A stretch of 64,000 bases of DNA from a virus. The stretch lies in the IMG/VR virus record IMGVR_UViG_3300037852_000046, positions 1 through 64,000 of that record, one strand, 5' to 3'. Each line of letters starts with the position of its first letter. Positions within the stretch are counted from its first letter, which is position 1. Below, piece after piece: positions 24,144-32,401 of the stretch. The notes under the pieces are model-generated. The model was not told where the DNA came from. It made no database searches and worked only from the letters and a program-made list of their open reading frames with translations. Made by a program: the position numbers and the translations under genes.

Positions 24144-24415
24144 TTCGTCACCTTTTCAATAAAGTAATCGACACCTTCCTTGCTGTCGATTGTGAATACG
24201 TGCGCGCCGACGGTACGAAGCTTCGCATGCTCGCGAACCTGGCCGGGGCGCAGGAACTTGCCGGGTGCTTTCAATTCCACGAAGTACACCCGACCGTCGA
24301 GAACAACAATGCGATCAGGTACGTCCTTGTGGCCGGGGGAAGTGAACTTGCGTTGCTCGCCGCCGATTTCCTTAACCCGACGAATGAGATACTGTTCGAC
24401 TTCGCGCTCTTTCAT
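24140..24415 (-). CDS. VRR-NUC domain nuclease
   Basis: A 91-residue stand-alone VRR-NUC protein. PD-(D/E)XK residues are visible in GHKDVPDRIVVLDG and VYFVELKAPGK (Asp, Glu and Lys), preceded by a conserved Glu in REVEQYL. Stand-alone phage VRR-NUC proteins are thought to be junction-resolving or structure-specific nucleases working with SNF2 helicases; here the helicase follows immediately. ATG 24415 (MKEREVEQYL) overlaps the upstream stop, so the longer GTG start at 24424 is rejected. Confidence 0.9.
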   Translation of the reverse strand: MKEREVEQYLIRRVKEIGGEQRKFTSPGHKDVPDRIVVLDGRVYFVELKAPGKFLRPGQVREHAKLRTVGAHVFTIDSKEGVDYFIEKVTK

Positions 24416-24591
24416 CCGCGCCACCCAATCAGCAAACCGTAAACAACTCCGAGCGCGATCACGCCGAGCGCCACAGAGAGAATGTCCTTTCGCACGCGAC
24501 GATACTCGACATTCAACCCGTGATAAGGCCCAAACGCCTCATTGAGCGTGCGGGGCGTAGCGCGATAGTGTGTCCTGTCTTTGGGGAACAT
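24412..24591 (-). CDS. Small membrane protein, 59 aa
   Basis: ATG 24591 has GGAG eight bases upstream (GGAGCAAAC). The N-terminal 35 residues are basic and soluble (MFPKDRTHYR). A single membrane helix at about 37-55 (ILSVALGVIALGVVYGLLI) is followed by WRG. It is the first gene after the promoter at 24697-24725, with a leader of about 100 bases. Function unknown; it could tether the replication complex to the membrane, but nothing shows this. Confidence 0.6.
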   Translation of the reverse strand: MFPKDRTHYRATPRTLNEAFGPYHGLNVEYRRVRKDILSVALGVIALGVVYGLLIGWRG

Positions 24592-24696
24592 GTTTGCTCC
24601 TTCGTTGTTAAGGGTGCGCTGGCCAGACCTTTTACCTCTTGAGTCCCCTGACTAGCCGAATGTGGACGGTAGCTGTTACCCGCAGCGCACGACTTC

Positions 24697-24725
24697 ACTA
24701 TAGCAATTGCTATAGGAAATGTCAA
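24697..24725 (-). promoter_or_regulatory. Strong promoter with overlapping 18-bp palindrome
   Basis: On the - strand TTGACA (24720-24725), a 17-base spacer and TATAGT (24697-24702) give a near-consensus promoter with an extended -10 (TGC). The perfect palindrome CTATAGCAATTGCTATAG (24698-24715) covers the spacer and the -10, ideal for a dimeric repressor. The -35 overlaps the polymerase stop codon. It would drive the small membrane protein, VRR-NUC and helicase genes separately from the polymerase. Confidence 0.8.
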
Positions 24726-26767
24726 CCCTTCCTGTATCGGTATCCTTCAAAACCCGCTGCAGCTAAGGGTAATCCTGGTGCCCATGCCGGAACCACGGCC
24801 ATGAGCGACGACAGGTGCTTCGGCCCATACATCAGACCGTCCGGAGCGTACGTGATGTTCTCATCGTGCACTGGTAGACGGATCTCGTATCCGGCTTCAA
24901 GAATCGCGGGATAGCTTGCCTTGAACACATCACGGGCGACGGCTTGCGTACGGTTTTCAGTTATTTTGCCCCCATACGTTGTAAGTCTTTGCCATTTCCG
25001 GCTGTACTGGTTCAAGCCCATATAGGACAGTCTACTGTCCGTCTGCGGTGCGGGGTAGGAGACGGAACGCCCACTCGGTAGAATGACACGCAACCAGTTG
25101 CCCTTGCGCACGAAGGTGCAACGCCCTGAGACAAACTCCTTACCTTCATTGCTAACCGCATTGCTGAATGAAAGATCGTCGCTTGTCCACATCTGAACCG
25201 TTTTCGGATGCGCGCGTCGCCATAGGCGTTTCAAGGAATCGCAAGCGATGAATACGTCTTTCGGCAGACCGTACGTGGAGCGCTTCGTCTCAATAGACCA
25301 TTCCCAAAAATTGAGGGCTTCTCTCACGGCATCATCCGGCAATGACAGGCCGCTCGTCATCTGTTCAAGGTCCAGAGCGTAAACCGCAGCAAATGTAATG
25401 AACGATCCGACCCCGCCTCCGAAACCCATAGCCAGTTCCAGCACCTTGCCTACTTGGCGCTTTGCTTCTTCAAGAGAGACGCCGAAAGTCCGCGCATACG
25501 AAGCAATGTAAAGATCCGGACCTTCGCCTCTATCAAAATCCCGAAACGCCTGTAGCTTCCACTCTTCGCCGGCCAGCCAGGCCAGTACACGCCCTTCGAT
25601 ATTCGACAGGTCGGCTATGACGATCTTCTTACCCGGCGGCGCGATGATCACTCCGCGCATCGCGTTCGCGCATAGTTCCATCACGTTACCCGTAACGAGA
25701 TCCGCGCAACCGGCCTTGATGGCGTCAATGCCCGCGTCGATCTCACCACCCGGTAGCGTAGGGCGCATCAGATTCTGAGGCTGGAAGAGTCGGCCGGCAT
25801 CGCGTCCGGTCCGCCCAGCGCCCGAGAACTGGATCACGCCTCGCAGGCACCCGTCCGAACTGGTAGAACGAATCACCCTCTTGTACTTGCTTACGGATGA
25901 CGTAGAGGCCATAAGGCGGATGCCGATCAGATCTCTGACTCCATCGGGCAAAGACGAATCCGTAAGGCGTCGTTCAAGTGTATCCGCCCGCATATCGGGC
26001 AGTGATACCCCATGTTCTCTGAGTATGTGTTCAAGCAATTTATCTCTTTGCGTCGCGGATGTAACTGCTCCATCCGTTGCTTCGCTAACAGCGACCGCAA
26101 GGCCGGCTTGCGCAACATCGACCGCTTCAACGGCAGACCTCGCGAGATCCAGATCGACATAAATGCCCTCCTGATTGATTCGCTGATCCAGTTTCCAAAG
26201 CTTAAGTTCGAATTCGTGATTCGGGTAATTCCACTTCGGCATTTTCTGATGCAGGATGCGCATCGAAGTGATATCCGACTCCGCGTACTCGATGAATTCC
26301 GCCCACTCTGCTGGATGCGTTTCGCGCGTATAGCGCCTGATCGTGCTGTTAACAGGGCGCGGTTTGCAAAACAGTTGAATCAGCTGCTTACCGCGCTTGT
26401 GCTTTGCTATATCCGTGTCGAGTTTGAAAATCTCGCACAAGGTATCCAACTTTCCAGGGAGTCCATGGCAAAGCGCCTGAACCATTGTGTCGCGGTGGCG
26501 CGCTTCATCGGCCATGAAGTACGGCAAGGCGTGTTTTAAAACCACGCGGTCAAACATCCCGGAGTTATGCCCCCAAAATTCGTCGGCGTCCTGTACGGCT
26601 TCAATGAGTTCACCGGGCATAGGGGTGTACGTCGCATCCCAACACTGAACCGGCCCGTCATCGACCGCCCACGCAAATAGCAATACCTCTGCTGCCTCCG
26701 CATATTTATGCGCGCCATCCGTGATTGGGATTTCGCTGTATGTTTCCAGATCCCACCAGAGTTTCAT
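24722..26767 (-). CDS. DNA polymerase, family A, with 3'-5' exonuclease
   Basis: A 681-residue phage Pol I. Exonuclease motifs: DLET at residues 6-9, HNSGMFD near 68-74, and YAESDI around 157. Polymerase motifs: A as IADLSNIEGR, B as RQVGKVLELAMGFGGG, and C as PVHDEN. It lacks a 5'-3' exonuclease domain, as usual for phage replicases. ATG 26767 overlaps the upstream zinc-ribbon gene stop. It replicates the phage genome together with the primase-helicase encoded at 32578. Confidence 0.95.
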   Translation of the reverse strand: MKLWWDLETYSEIPITDGAHKYAEAAEVLLFAWAVDDGPVQCWDATYTPMPGELIEAVQDADEFWGHNSGMFDRVVLKHALPYFMADEARHRDTMVQALCHGLPGKLDTLCEIFKLDTDIAKHKRGKQLIQLFCKPRPVNSTIRRYTRETHPAEWAEFIEYAESDITSMRILHQKMPKWNYPNHEFELKLWKLDQRINQEGIYVDLDLARSAVEAVDVAQAGLAVAVSEATDGAVTSATQRDKLLEHILREHGVSLPDMRADTLERRLTDSSLPDGVRDLIGIRLMASTSSVSKYKRVIRSTSSDGCLRGVIQFSGAGRTGRDAGRLFQPQNLMRPTLPGGEIDAGIDAIKAGCADLVTGNVMELCANAMRGVIIAPPGKKIVIADLSNIEGRVLAWLAGEEWKLQAFRDFDRGEGPDLYIASYARTFGVSLEEAKRQVGKVLELAMGFGGGVGSFITFAAVYALDLEQMTSGLSLPDDAVREALNFWEWSIETKRSTYGLPKDVFIACDSLKRLWRRAHPKTVQMWTSDDLSFSNAVSNEGKEFVSGRCTFVRKGNWLRVILPSGRSVSYPAPQTDSRLSYMGLNQYSRKWQRLTTYGGKITENRTQAVARDVFKASYPAILEAGYEIRLPVHDENITYAPDGLMYGPKHLSSLMAVVPAWAPGLPLAAAGFEGYRYRKG

Positions 26768-26994
26768 CGCTGATCCTCGTAGTCCGCGAAGTCAACGGGC
26801 TCATCCCATTCGTGACCGCATTCCGGGCACGTCATCGCGATATCAAACTCATGCCGTTTTTCGCTGTCGTCTTCCGGTTCCTGTTTCGCAAAACGCTTTG
26901 CGGCTTCCAGAATCGCGCACACATCATCGTCATCCGCAATCAGTGCGCTGCGTAACTCTTCGTCGCTCCAGCTTGAATAATTTATGTCTCGCAT
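26764..26994 (-). CDS. Small zinc-ribbon protein, 76 aa
   Basis: The helical, acidic N-terminal 45 residues are followed by MTCPECGHEW, a CxxC knuckle without a clear second pair; a His at residue 48 might help hold metal. The gene sits between the single-strand binding protein and polymerase genes and overlaps the polymerase start. A GC hairpin lies just upstream of the ATG. Unknown function, perhaps a polymerase accessory. Confidence 0.6.
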   Translation of the reverse strand: MRDINYSSWSDEELRSALIADDDDVCAILEAAKRFAKQEPEDDSEKRHEFDIAMTCPECGHEWDEPVDFADYEDQR

Positions 26995-27002
26995 CTGCTG
27001 AA

Positions 27003-27018
27003 CCCGGCTTTCGCCGGG
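27003..27018. other. GC-rich hairpin between ssDNA-binding and zinc-ribbon genes
   Basis: CCCGGC-TTTC-GCCGGG forms a perfect six-pair stem (GAAA loop on the - strand transcript). There is no T-run on either strand, so it is not a proper terminator. Lying 9 bases before the - strand ATG at 26994, it may reduce translation initiation or protect the upstream mRNA end. Confidence 0.5.
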
Positions 27019-27027
27019 CCTCCATAG

Positions 27028-27615
27028 TTACGCCAGATCGTCTTCCGCATCGACAACATCAAATCCGTCATCCGTAGCGCGCGACGCGCCGCCGAAGCTG
27101 TCACCGTGGTCCCGGAACTGTACGCCGAGCAGCCCGCAGCGCATGCCACTATACGTGCCTGACTGAGCCCACATTTCCACCTTGGCGTTGACGTAGCACC
27201 CGGCGTAGATCACGCCCTCCTTGCCGGTCAACTTTTGAGCCTTGCCGGTTTCCGGATCCTTGAACTTGTGCAGAAAGATCGGCGCGCCGTCCTTCTGCTT
27301 GCGCACTGCCGACAGCGCATAGCGGTTCTCGAACCCTTCATACACTTCGCCCGTCTTGTCTTTCTTGTTTTTCATGTATGAGAACTTGTTCTTGTTCCCT
27401 CGCATGTCTTCAAGAAAAGCATCGGCCTTCTTCCCCCACAAGGCGACTGCCTCTTTCTGGATTGCGTCCTGAATCGCAGCGTCGTTTGCGCTACCCGGCT
27501 CCACGATGAACGCGGCAGTGTGGCGGAAATCGCCTTGGCCTTCATACTGCGCGGGCTCGAAAAGATCATCGATAAACGCGATGCGGACATTCTTCAATTG
27601 CACGATGGTACCCAT
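27028..27615 (-). CDS. Single-stranded DNA-binding protein, DUF2815 family
   Basis: A 195-residue protein with the family pattern: MGTIVQLKNVRIAF at the start, an OB-like beta barrel, YVNAKVEMWAQ, and an acidic disordered C-terminus (VVDAEDDLA) as in SSB proteins. ATG 27615 has AAGGAG nine bases upstream. DUF2815 proteins are found beside DUF2800 and polymerase genes in many phages and act as SSB in replication and recombination; the same order is seen here. Confidence 0.88.
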   Translation of the reverse strand: MGTIVQLKNVRIAFIDDLFEPAQYEGQGDFRHTAAFIVEPGSANDAAIQDAIQKEAVALWGKKADAFLEDMRGNKNKFSYMKNKKDKTGEVYEGFENRYALSAVRKQKDGAPIFLHKFKDPETGKAQKLTGKEGVIYAGCYVNAKVEMWAQSGTYSGMRCGLLGVQFRDHGDSFGGASRATDDGFDVVDAEDDLA

Positions 27616-27628
27616 TTTCTACATCTCC

Positions 27629-28867
27629 TTAACAAAGGTCTTCGGCTTCAAAGCCGTCTTCCAAGGGTTTGACTTCAATAGCCGGACGCTTGTCCGATTC
27701 GTGGACTACATGCGGCTTTCCTTCAGCCTGAATCACCAAAGCCTCAATCTGTTTCAGGCGTCGCGGTTGATCCTTCAGCGCTTCAAGGATAGGCTTGGGG
27801 CCGAGCAGTTTGAAGCTGTACATATGGTCCTGTTTCATCTTGAACTTCTTCATGAGGCTTTCCGCTTCCTCATCCGACGCCCATTGCCGGTTACCGCGCT
27901 TGCCTGCCACAACCTTGACGCCCGGTACGGTCTTGCCTGCGAACACTTCCAGTTCGATACGCGCGCGTACAGCCTTGATCCAGTCTTCGACCATCTCCAG
28001 CCTGGCGAACTTCTGCCCGAGTGACTCGACGCGGATCAGTTCAATGTTGTCGATGACTGGATCTTCAGCTTCGAAATCCGCGCCTGTCACTTCCTCTACT
28101 GCTTTCAGCAATGCAGGGCAGACCGCCTTCGCCTTGCACCACTGGCAGGTCTTCTCCGACGGCGCAAAGTCCGATTCCTTCAGCGCGCGTTTATCCACCA
28201 TCTTGTGAATCAAAATTGCCTTCTGCGCTGCCGGAGTCGCGTACGCATGCGCCCATCCAGTAATGAAGTCAGGCGTCGTAAACCATTCTTTCGATGCGGA
28301 AGAGCGAAGCGGCTGCTCAATGATCAGGTTCACATGCGTGAACTCTTCCGTAAGCCCGAACTTCTCAAGCGCTCCGGAACCGTACATAAGCAGCTGCGGA
28401 TTCTCTTCGACTTCGACTTCGGAGTATCCGAATTTCGCATCGACTACATCAAGCACAGAATGACCATCAGGATAGCTAACGACAAGCACGATATCCCCGC
28501 GTCCAGTAGCACCCTCCTCGCCCGTGATGTGCTCAATCGGGAGATCCTGCTCCACTTCGACAGTAACGTGACAGCCGAGCAGAATGTAACTACGAATACG
28601 CTCGCGTACGTTATCAATAACAGTCTGTACGTCGGCGGCTAACTCCCGGTTGACGGTATGTCCTTTCTTCAGGATATGACCTTCATACTTCATCGCATCG
28701 TTTCCGAAGGCCATGCACAAGGTCAGCAATTCGTGCTTGTCCGTTCCGAGATCCGCAGCCTTCGTATCGCCTTCCGGCTGGCCGATCTCCATGGCGAGCG
28801 AGTTTGCGCAATACAGCCAGCGGTGCGCGCTCGACGGGCTGGCTAGGGCGTGGTATTCCTCACTCAT
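27629..28867 (-). CDS. DUF2800 family nuclease (RecB/Cas4-like)
   Basis: Start at ATG 28867 (MSEEYHALASPSS), coupled to the preceding tiny gene; the frame extends further upstream without support. The 412-residue protein has the PD-(D/E)XK elements GATGRGDIVLV and LDVVDAKFGY followed by a QLLMYG helix. An N-terminal Cys (WLYCANS) and the C-terminal CQWCKAKAVC cluster suggest a Cas4/AddB-like iron-sulphur fold. It probably processes DNA ends for recombination-dependent replication with the DUF2815 protein. Confidence 0.88.
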   Translation of the reverse strand: MSEEYHALASPSSAHRWLYCANSLAMEIGQPEGDTKAADLGTDKHELLTLCMAFGNDAMKYEGHILKKGHTVNRELAADVQTVIDNVRERIRSYILLGCHVTVEVEQDLPIEHITGEEGATGRGDIVLVVSYPDGHSVLDVVDAKFGYSEVEVEENPQLLMYGSGALEKFGLTEEFTHVNLIIEQPLRSSASKEWFTTPDFITGWAHAYATPAAQKAILIHKMVDKRALKESDFAPSEKTCQWCKAKAVCPALLKAVEEVTGADFEAEDPVIDNIELIRVESLGQKFARLEMVEDWIKAVRARIELEVFAGKTVPGVKVVAGKRGNRQWASDEEAESLMKKFKMKQDHMYSFKLLGPKPILEALKDQPRRLKQIEALVIQAEGKPHVVHESDKRPAIEVKPLEDGFEAEDLC

Positions 28868-28968
28868 TTGCTTAACCCCCACGCGATGGCAAACAGGACA
28901 ACGGAACAACACATAAAAGTCATCCCTGCTGAAACGCAAACAAAGATTCCTAGGAGGTCATGCTTCAT
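28864..28968 (-). CDS. Tiny membrane peptide, 34 aa
   Basis: ATG 28968 has GGAGG eleven bases upstream of the A, starts inside the 3' end of the preceding gene, and its stop overlaps the DUF2800 ATG (ATGA). One hydrophobic helix (LLGIFVCVSAGMTFMCCSVV) spans most of the peptide. Coupling at both ends and a good binding site support it as a real gene. Function unknown. Confidence 0.5.
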   Translation of the reverse strand: MKHDLLGIFVCVSAGMTFMCCSVVLFAIAWGLSK

Positions 28969-29386
28969 GTGGAGCCTCCGGATCGACTTCGCGGTTCGCA
29001 ACGCGTGTCAAGTAAGTCACGGCTTCCGGCCACTGAGTTTCGGTCAGTTCCTTGCCGTGCTTCACGCCGAGACGCGCGAGCGCTGCCTTCGCTTTCGCCA
29101 GATCGGTCTTTGCGATCTGCGTCACCAGCTTGGCGACGTCGCTATAGGCAACCGGCTTTGATTCTTCTGCGGAAGTCTGCGAAGTGCTGGTAGTGGTCGG
29201 TGAGGGTTCGTTTGGGAGGTCTTCGACCTTCATCGAAGCCGTAGCGAGCGGCGCACCTTTCAATTCGTGGACGATCGAATCTGGCCTTGGCGCTTGCATA
29301 CCGCTGTTCGGCTCAAAACGATCCACAAGCACCTTGATCAAGCCTTCAACGGCTTGCGTCAACTCTTCAATACGTGTTTCAAGCAT
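28958..29386 (-). CDS. Accessory protein of the recombination module, 142 aa
   Basis: First gene after the leftward promoter at 29424; ATG 29386 has AAGGAG ten bases upstream. The N-terminal 22 residues form a coiled coil (LETRIEELTQAVEGLIKVL), 40-80 is a Ser/Thr/Pro-rich linker, and the C-terminal domain (VAKLVTQIAKTDLAKAKAAL) is helical. Proteins of this plan occur in phage replication clusters, but I cannot name the family. Probably an accessory of the DUF2800-DUF2815 pair. Confidence 0.6.
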   Translation of the reverse strand: MLETRIEELTQAVEGLIKVLVDRFEPNSGMQAPRPDSIVHELKGAPLATASMKVEDLPNEPSPTTTSTSQTSAEESKPVAYSDVAKLVTQIAKTDLAKAKAALARLGVKHGKELTETQWPEAVTYLTRVANREVDPEAPHEA

Positions 29387-29423
29387 TCTTCATCTCCTTC
29401 GGTTGATGGGTAACGCAGACCAG

Positions 29424-29452
29424 AATTTAGGCGCTAAAATTCCCCTTGTCAA
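29424..29452 (-). promoter_or_regulatory. Leftward early promoter
   Basis: On the - strand TTGACA (29447-29452), 17 bases and TAAATT (29424-29429) precede the 142-residue gene by about 40 bases. It would drive the block from DUF2800 through the polymerase. Its -35 lies only seven bases from that of the rightward promoter, so the two face away from each other in one compact control region. Confidence 0.75.
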
Positions 29453-29459
29453 GACATAT

Positions 29460-29488
29460 TTTACGGATAAATTTTCTCTTGCTATACT
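29460..29488 (+). promoter_or_regulatory. Rightward early promoter
   Basis: TTTACG (29460-29465), 17 bases and TATACT (29483-29488), with an extended -10 (TTGC before the hexamer). The HNH gene starts 26 bases downstream. The TTGCTATA core resembles the recurring early element but lacks its GCA-W-W part. Confidence 0.65.
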
Positions 29489-29513
29489 TTCGGCACTTGA
29501 AAGGACACTGAGC

Positions 29514-29975
29514 ATGGAATACTCCGACGAAGAACTAGCAGCTTTGGATGCCTACTACGAAAGCGTGAAGGAAAATTTTGAGCGCAAAGTTCGCACCTAT
29601 CAGAGCGAATACGCCAAATCTCCTGCTGGACGACTCGCCGCGAAGCGCTACAGGGAAAGTAACCGCGAAAAATTGACTGCCTACCATGTGGGGTATCAAG
29701 CGGCACATCGCGGGGCGATCAACGCACGCGCCAACAAACGCAACGCTACAAAGATCAAAGCTACGCCGTCTTGGGCAGATCTCAAAGCCATAAAAGAAAT
29801 CTATGAACTGGCGGTTTTTCTTAGCGAGACGTTAGGAGAGCCTTATCACGTGGACCACATCGTGCCATTGAGGTCAAAGCTGGTATGCGGTTTGCACTGG
29901 GAGCAGAATTTACAAGTTCTGCCCTGGTTAGAGAACATCCAGAAATCCAACAAAACATGGCCTGACATGCCTTAG
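29514..29975 (+). CDS. HNH endonuclease, zinc-finger-less (copy A)
   Basis: A 153-residue protein starting at ATG 29514; the open frame extends upstream but crosses the promoter. The HNH core is YHVDHIVPLRSK followed by GLHWEQNLQVLP and the family ending NKTWPDMP. The middle is helical and basic. It belongs to the same family as the proteins at 40089 and 60727 but lacks their N-terminal CxxC zinc ribbon. Free-standing HNH genes of this kind are usually homing endonucleases; its location between two promoters suggests a recent insertion. Confidence 0.85.
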   Translation: MEYSDEELAALDAYYESVKENFERKVRTYQSEYAKSPAGRLAAKRYRESNREKLTAYHVGYQAAHRGAINARANKRNATKIKATPSWADLKAIKEIYELAVFLSETLGEPYHVDHIVPLRSKLVCGLHWEQNLQVLPWLENIQKSNKTWPDMP

Positions 29976-29978
29976 CAC

Positions 29979-30007
29979 TTGCGAACTGAGTTTGCATTTG
30001 CTATAGT
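29979..30007 (+). promoter_or_regulatory. Rightward promoter with recurring early element
   Basis: TTGCGA (29979-29984), 17 bases and TATAGT (30002-30007). The segment 29994-30007 is GCATTTGCTATAGT, identical to elements on the - strand at 18921 and 59351. It starts right after the HNH stop and precedes the repeat-protein ATG by 27 bases, so the HNH gene lies between two rightward promoters. Confidence 0.78.
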
Positions 30008-30034
30008 CCAGTCACCATCAACGAAGGAGAAATC

Positions 30035-30792
<758 letters not shown>

Positions 30793-30793
<1 letters not shown>

Positions 30794-31077
30794 TGTCGAT
30801 TGGAAAATTCAAGCAGTGGCTGGCGGAATCGACTCCCGCTGAGAAACGGGAGCTTGCGATTAAAGCATCCACGTCCGTCAGTACGCTCTGGCAGATTTCC
30901 TACGAGGTGCGCGGCAACGGTAAACCGTTCAACGCATCTTCGGAACTCGCAGGGCGTATCGAGCGGGCAATCACATCGATCAACAAGCGCCGTCGTCATG
31001 CCCCGCTTCCTGAAGTGCGGAAGGGGGACATCTCGAAGGATTGCGCGAAGTGCCGTTTCTACAAGGAATGCGAATAA
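30793..31077 (+). CDS. Small HTH / zinc-ribbon regulator-like protein, 94 aa
   Basis: TGATG overlap with the previous stop. Residues 5-65 look like a helix-turn-helix domain (KRELAIKASTSVSTLWQISY, then SELAGRIERAI), as in Cro-like or YdaS-like phage regulators. A Cys pair with a third Cys ends it (DCAKCRFYKEC), probably binding metal. It may be an early transcription regulator; the promoter at 29979 lies upstream of its operon. Confidence 0.6.
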
Positions 31078-31166
31078 TGAAACTCGGTTTAGTTATTGGT
31101 GTATTTGGCGTAATCGTAGGTATCTTTATCTTTTTTCTCTATCTGGTTTTTTTTGCGGACTACTGA
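31077..31166 (+). CDS. Tiny membrane peptide, 29 aa
   Basis: ATG 31077 overlaps the previous stop (TAATG). The product is a single hydrophobic helix (LVIGVFGVIVGIFIFFLYLV) ending ADY. Coupling is the only evidence for translation. The next ATG lies two bases after the stop. Confidence 0.45.
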   Translation: MKLGLVIGVFGVIVGIFIFFLYLVFFADY

Positions 31167-31168
31167 AA

Positions 31169-31432
31169 ATGGTACCTCTTGTAGATTTTGCGGTACGTCT
31201 GGTGCAGCTCAAGAATGAAGGGAAGTGGAGCCAGAAGGATCTTGCGGAAAAGATCCGCGTTAACCCGGCCACGTTGTCGAACTATGAACACCGGCATTTC
31301 GTCCCGGATCTGTGGACGCTGCTTGAGATCGCAAAGGTGTTTGACGTGTCGCTCGACTATCTTTGCGGTTTGTCAGAAGTGCGCAAACCGGTGGTGAACA
31401 TGCTGCTCAAGGACTGGAAGGAAAGACAATGA
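31169..31432 (+). CDS. Cro/CI-like HTH transcriptional regulator, 87 aa
   Basis: Residues 8-65 form an XRE-type helix-turn-helix (KWSQKDLAEKIRVNPATLSN, then VPDLWTLLEIAKVFDVSLDY), with a short basic C-terminal tail and no peptidase or oligomerisation domain. It is thus Cro-like rather than a full CI repressor. A Shine-Dalgarno is not evident; translation may depend on the upstream peptide. It is a candidate for binding the palindromic early elements, which is not demonstrated. Confidence 0.82.
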   Translation: MVPLVDFAVRLVQLKNEGKWSQKDLAEKIRVNPATLSNYEHRHFVPDLWTLLEIAKVFDVSLDYLCGLSEVRKPVVNMLLKDWKERQ

Positions 31433-32076
31433 AACTCGCTGCCCTGCTTATCGCTTTACCCATCGTCGCGCACGCTCAATCTTTCTTCCAGATGGAAGCC
31501 GGTCTTGGCGTCACGCACTACCAGACAGAGAATGGACGCTGGTATCAGAACGGCCAGCCGGATAACCGCGTCACGTCAACCGTGCCAGCGTTCACGCTGG
31601 GGCTGACCGGGCCTGTCGTCACGCTCGGCGCGTGGGGCGTTGACTGGCATGCGGATTACGTGAACCTTGGGCGCGCTGCGGCTTCCTGCCAGTGTGATAC
31701 GAGCGATGCAGACTACGCAGCGCATACCACGAAGCACACGGCGTTCTACAGCGGTTCCGGCCGCGCGCAGGGCGTCGCGTTGACCCTGGAACCCTACCGG
31801 TACTACGCGGGACTGCGATGGGCTGCGGAGGCCGGTGCTTACGTCTACCACTCCAGCTGGAACGAGTCGGTAACCGGCTGGACGGCAGGCGGGCCGCCGG
31901 TCGACCTGTCACTATCCGAAAGCCGGTGGAGCGTAGCGCCAGTCGCGGGCCTGTCAGTCGGTAACGGCAAATGGACTGCCGGATACCGGCATTACTTCAT
32001 GCGTTATCGCAAGGCGGAGAACGTTCCGCCTTTGTGGAACGATGCTGACGTTTTGATGTTCACGAAGAGATTCTGA
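31429..32076 (+). CDS. Predicted outer-membrane beta-barrel protein, 215 aa
   Basis: ATG 31429 overlaps the regulator stop. A clear signal peptide (MKLAALLIALPIVAHAQS, cleavage after AHA) is followed by alternating aromatic/small beta strands (FQMEAGLGVTHYQT, WSVAPVAGLSVGNGKWTAGY) and a C-terminal MFTKRF ending in Phe, the BAM recognition signature of outer-membrane proteins. Size suits an eight-stranded Ail/OmpW-like barrel. A phage-encoded barrel expressed early could block superinfection or alter the host surface; this is inference. Confidence 0.75.
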   Translation: MKLAALLIALPIVAHAQSFFQMEAGLGVTHYQTENGRWYQNGQPDNRVTSTVPAFTLGLTGPVVTLGAWGVDWHADYVNLGRAAASCQCDTSDADYAAHTTKHTAFYSGSGRAQGVALTLEPYRYYAGLRWAAEAGAYVYHSSWNESVTGWTAGGPPVDLSLSESRWSVAPVAGLSVGNGKWTAGYRHYFMRYRKAENVPPLWNDADVLMFTKRF

Positions 32077-32150
32077 TGACCGGAATATACTGGCTGGACT
32101 GGTTGATGACGTGGATCGAAGCCATCATCAACGCTTTGGGAGACGGGTAA
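32076..32150 (+). CDS. Tiny amphipathic peptide, 24 aa
   Basis: The TGATG overlap with the barrel gene and a stop directly before the next ATG are the evidence. The Trp-rich sequence (MTGIYWLDWLMTWIEAIINA) would form a membrane-active amphipathic helix. Only coupling supports it. Confidence 0.4.
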   Translation: MTGIYWLDWLMTWIEAIINALGDG

Positions 32151-32288
32151 ATGCTCATCGGTGTTTTCATCTGGTTTTTCGGATTGCTGTCGGCGGTCCC
32201 CTCATGGGTATGGGTCGTTTCCTTCGTCCTGTGCTGCATCGCATCTGTCGTCGGGCTGTTTGCGATCGCGAAAAGCATGCTAGACTGA
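32151..32288 (+). CDS. Small membrane protein, 45 aa
   Basis: ATG 32151 follows the previous stop without a gap; GGGAGACGG serves as ribosome binding site. Two membrane helices are likely (about 3-15 and 19-40; VPSWVWVVSFVLCCIASVVG). It is the last gene before the terminator at 32313. Possibly a superinfection-exclusion or holin-like peptide; nothing specific is recognisable. Confidence 0.5.
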   Translation: MLIGVFIWFFGLLSAVPSWVWVVSFVLCCIASVVGLFAIAKSMLD

Positions 32289-32312
32289 TCCCGTCTCCTT
32301 CTGTTGTCTTCG

Positions 32313-32336
32313 GCCCGCTTGCCTAGCGGGCTTTTT
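32313..32336 (+). terminator. Intrinsic terminator ending the early + strand unit
   Basis: GCCCGCT/AGCGGGC, seven pairs with a five-base loop, is followed by five T, 25 bases after the stop of the 45-residue gene. It separates the regulator/outer-membrane operon from the AlpA-primase genes. Confidence 0.85.
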
Positions 32337-32401
32337 CTTGCCTGCTCCAAAAAGACAGAGTATGCTCCTTGAACACCGTTGAACAACCAAGGAGATGTCC
32401 C

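Noticed and set aside
27003-27018. Hairpin considered as a terminator
   Set aside because: No T-run follows on either strand; kept only as a structural element.
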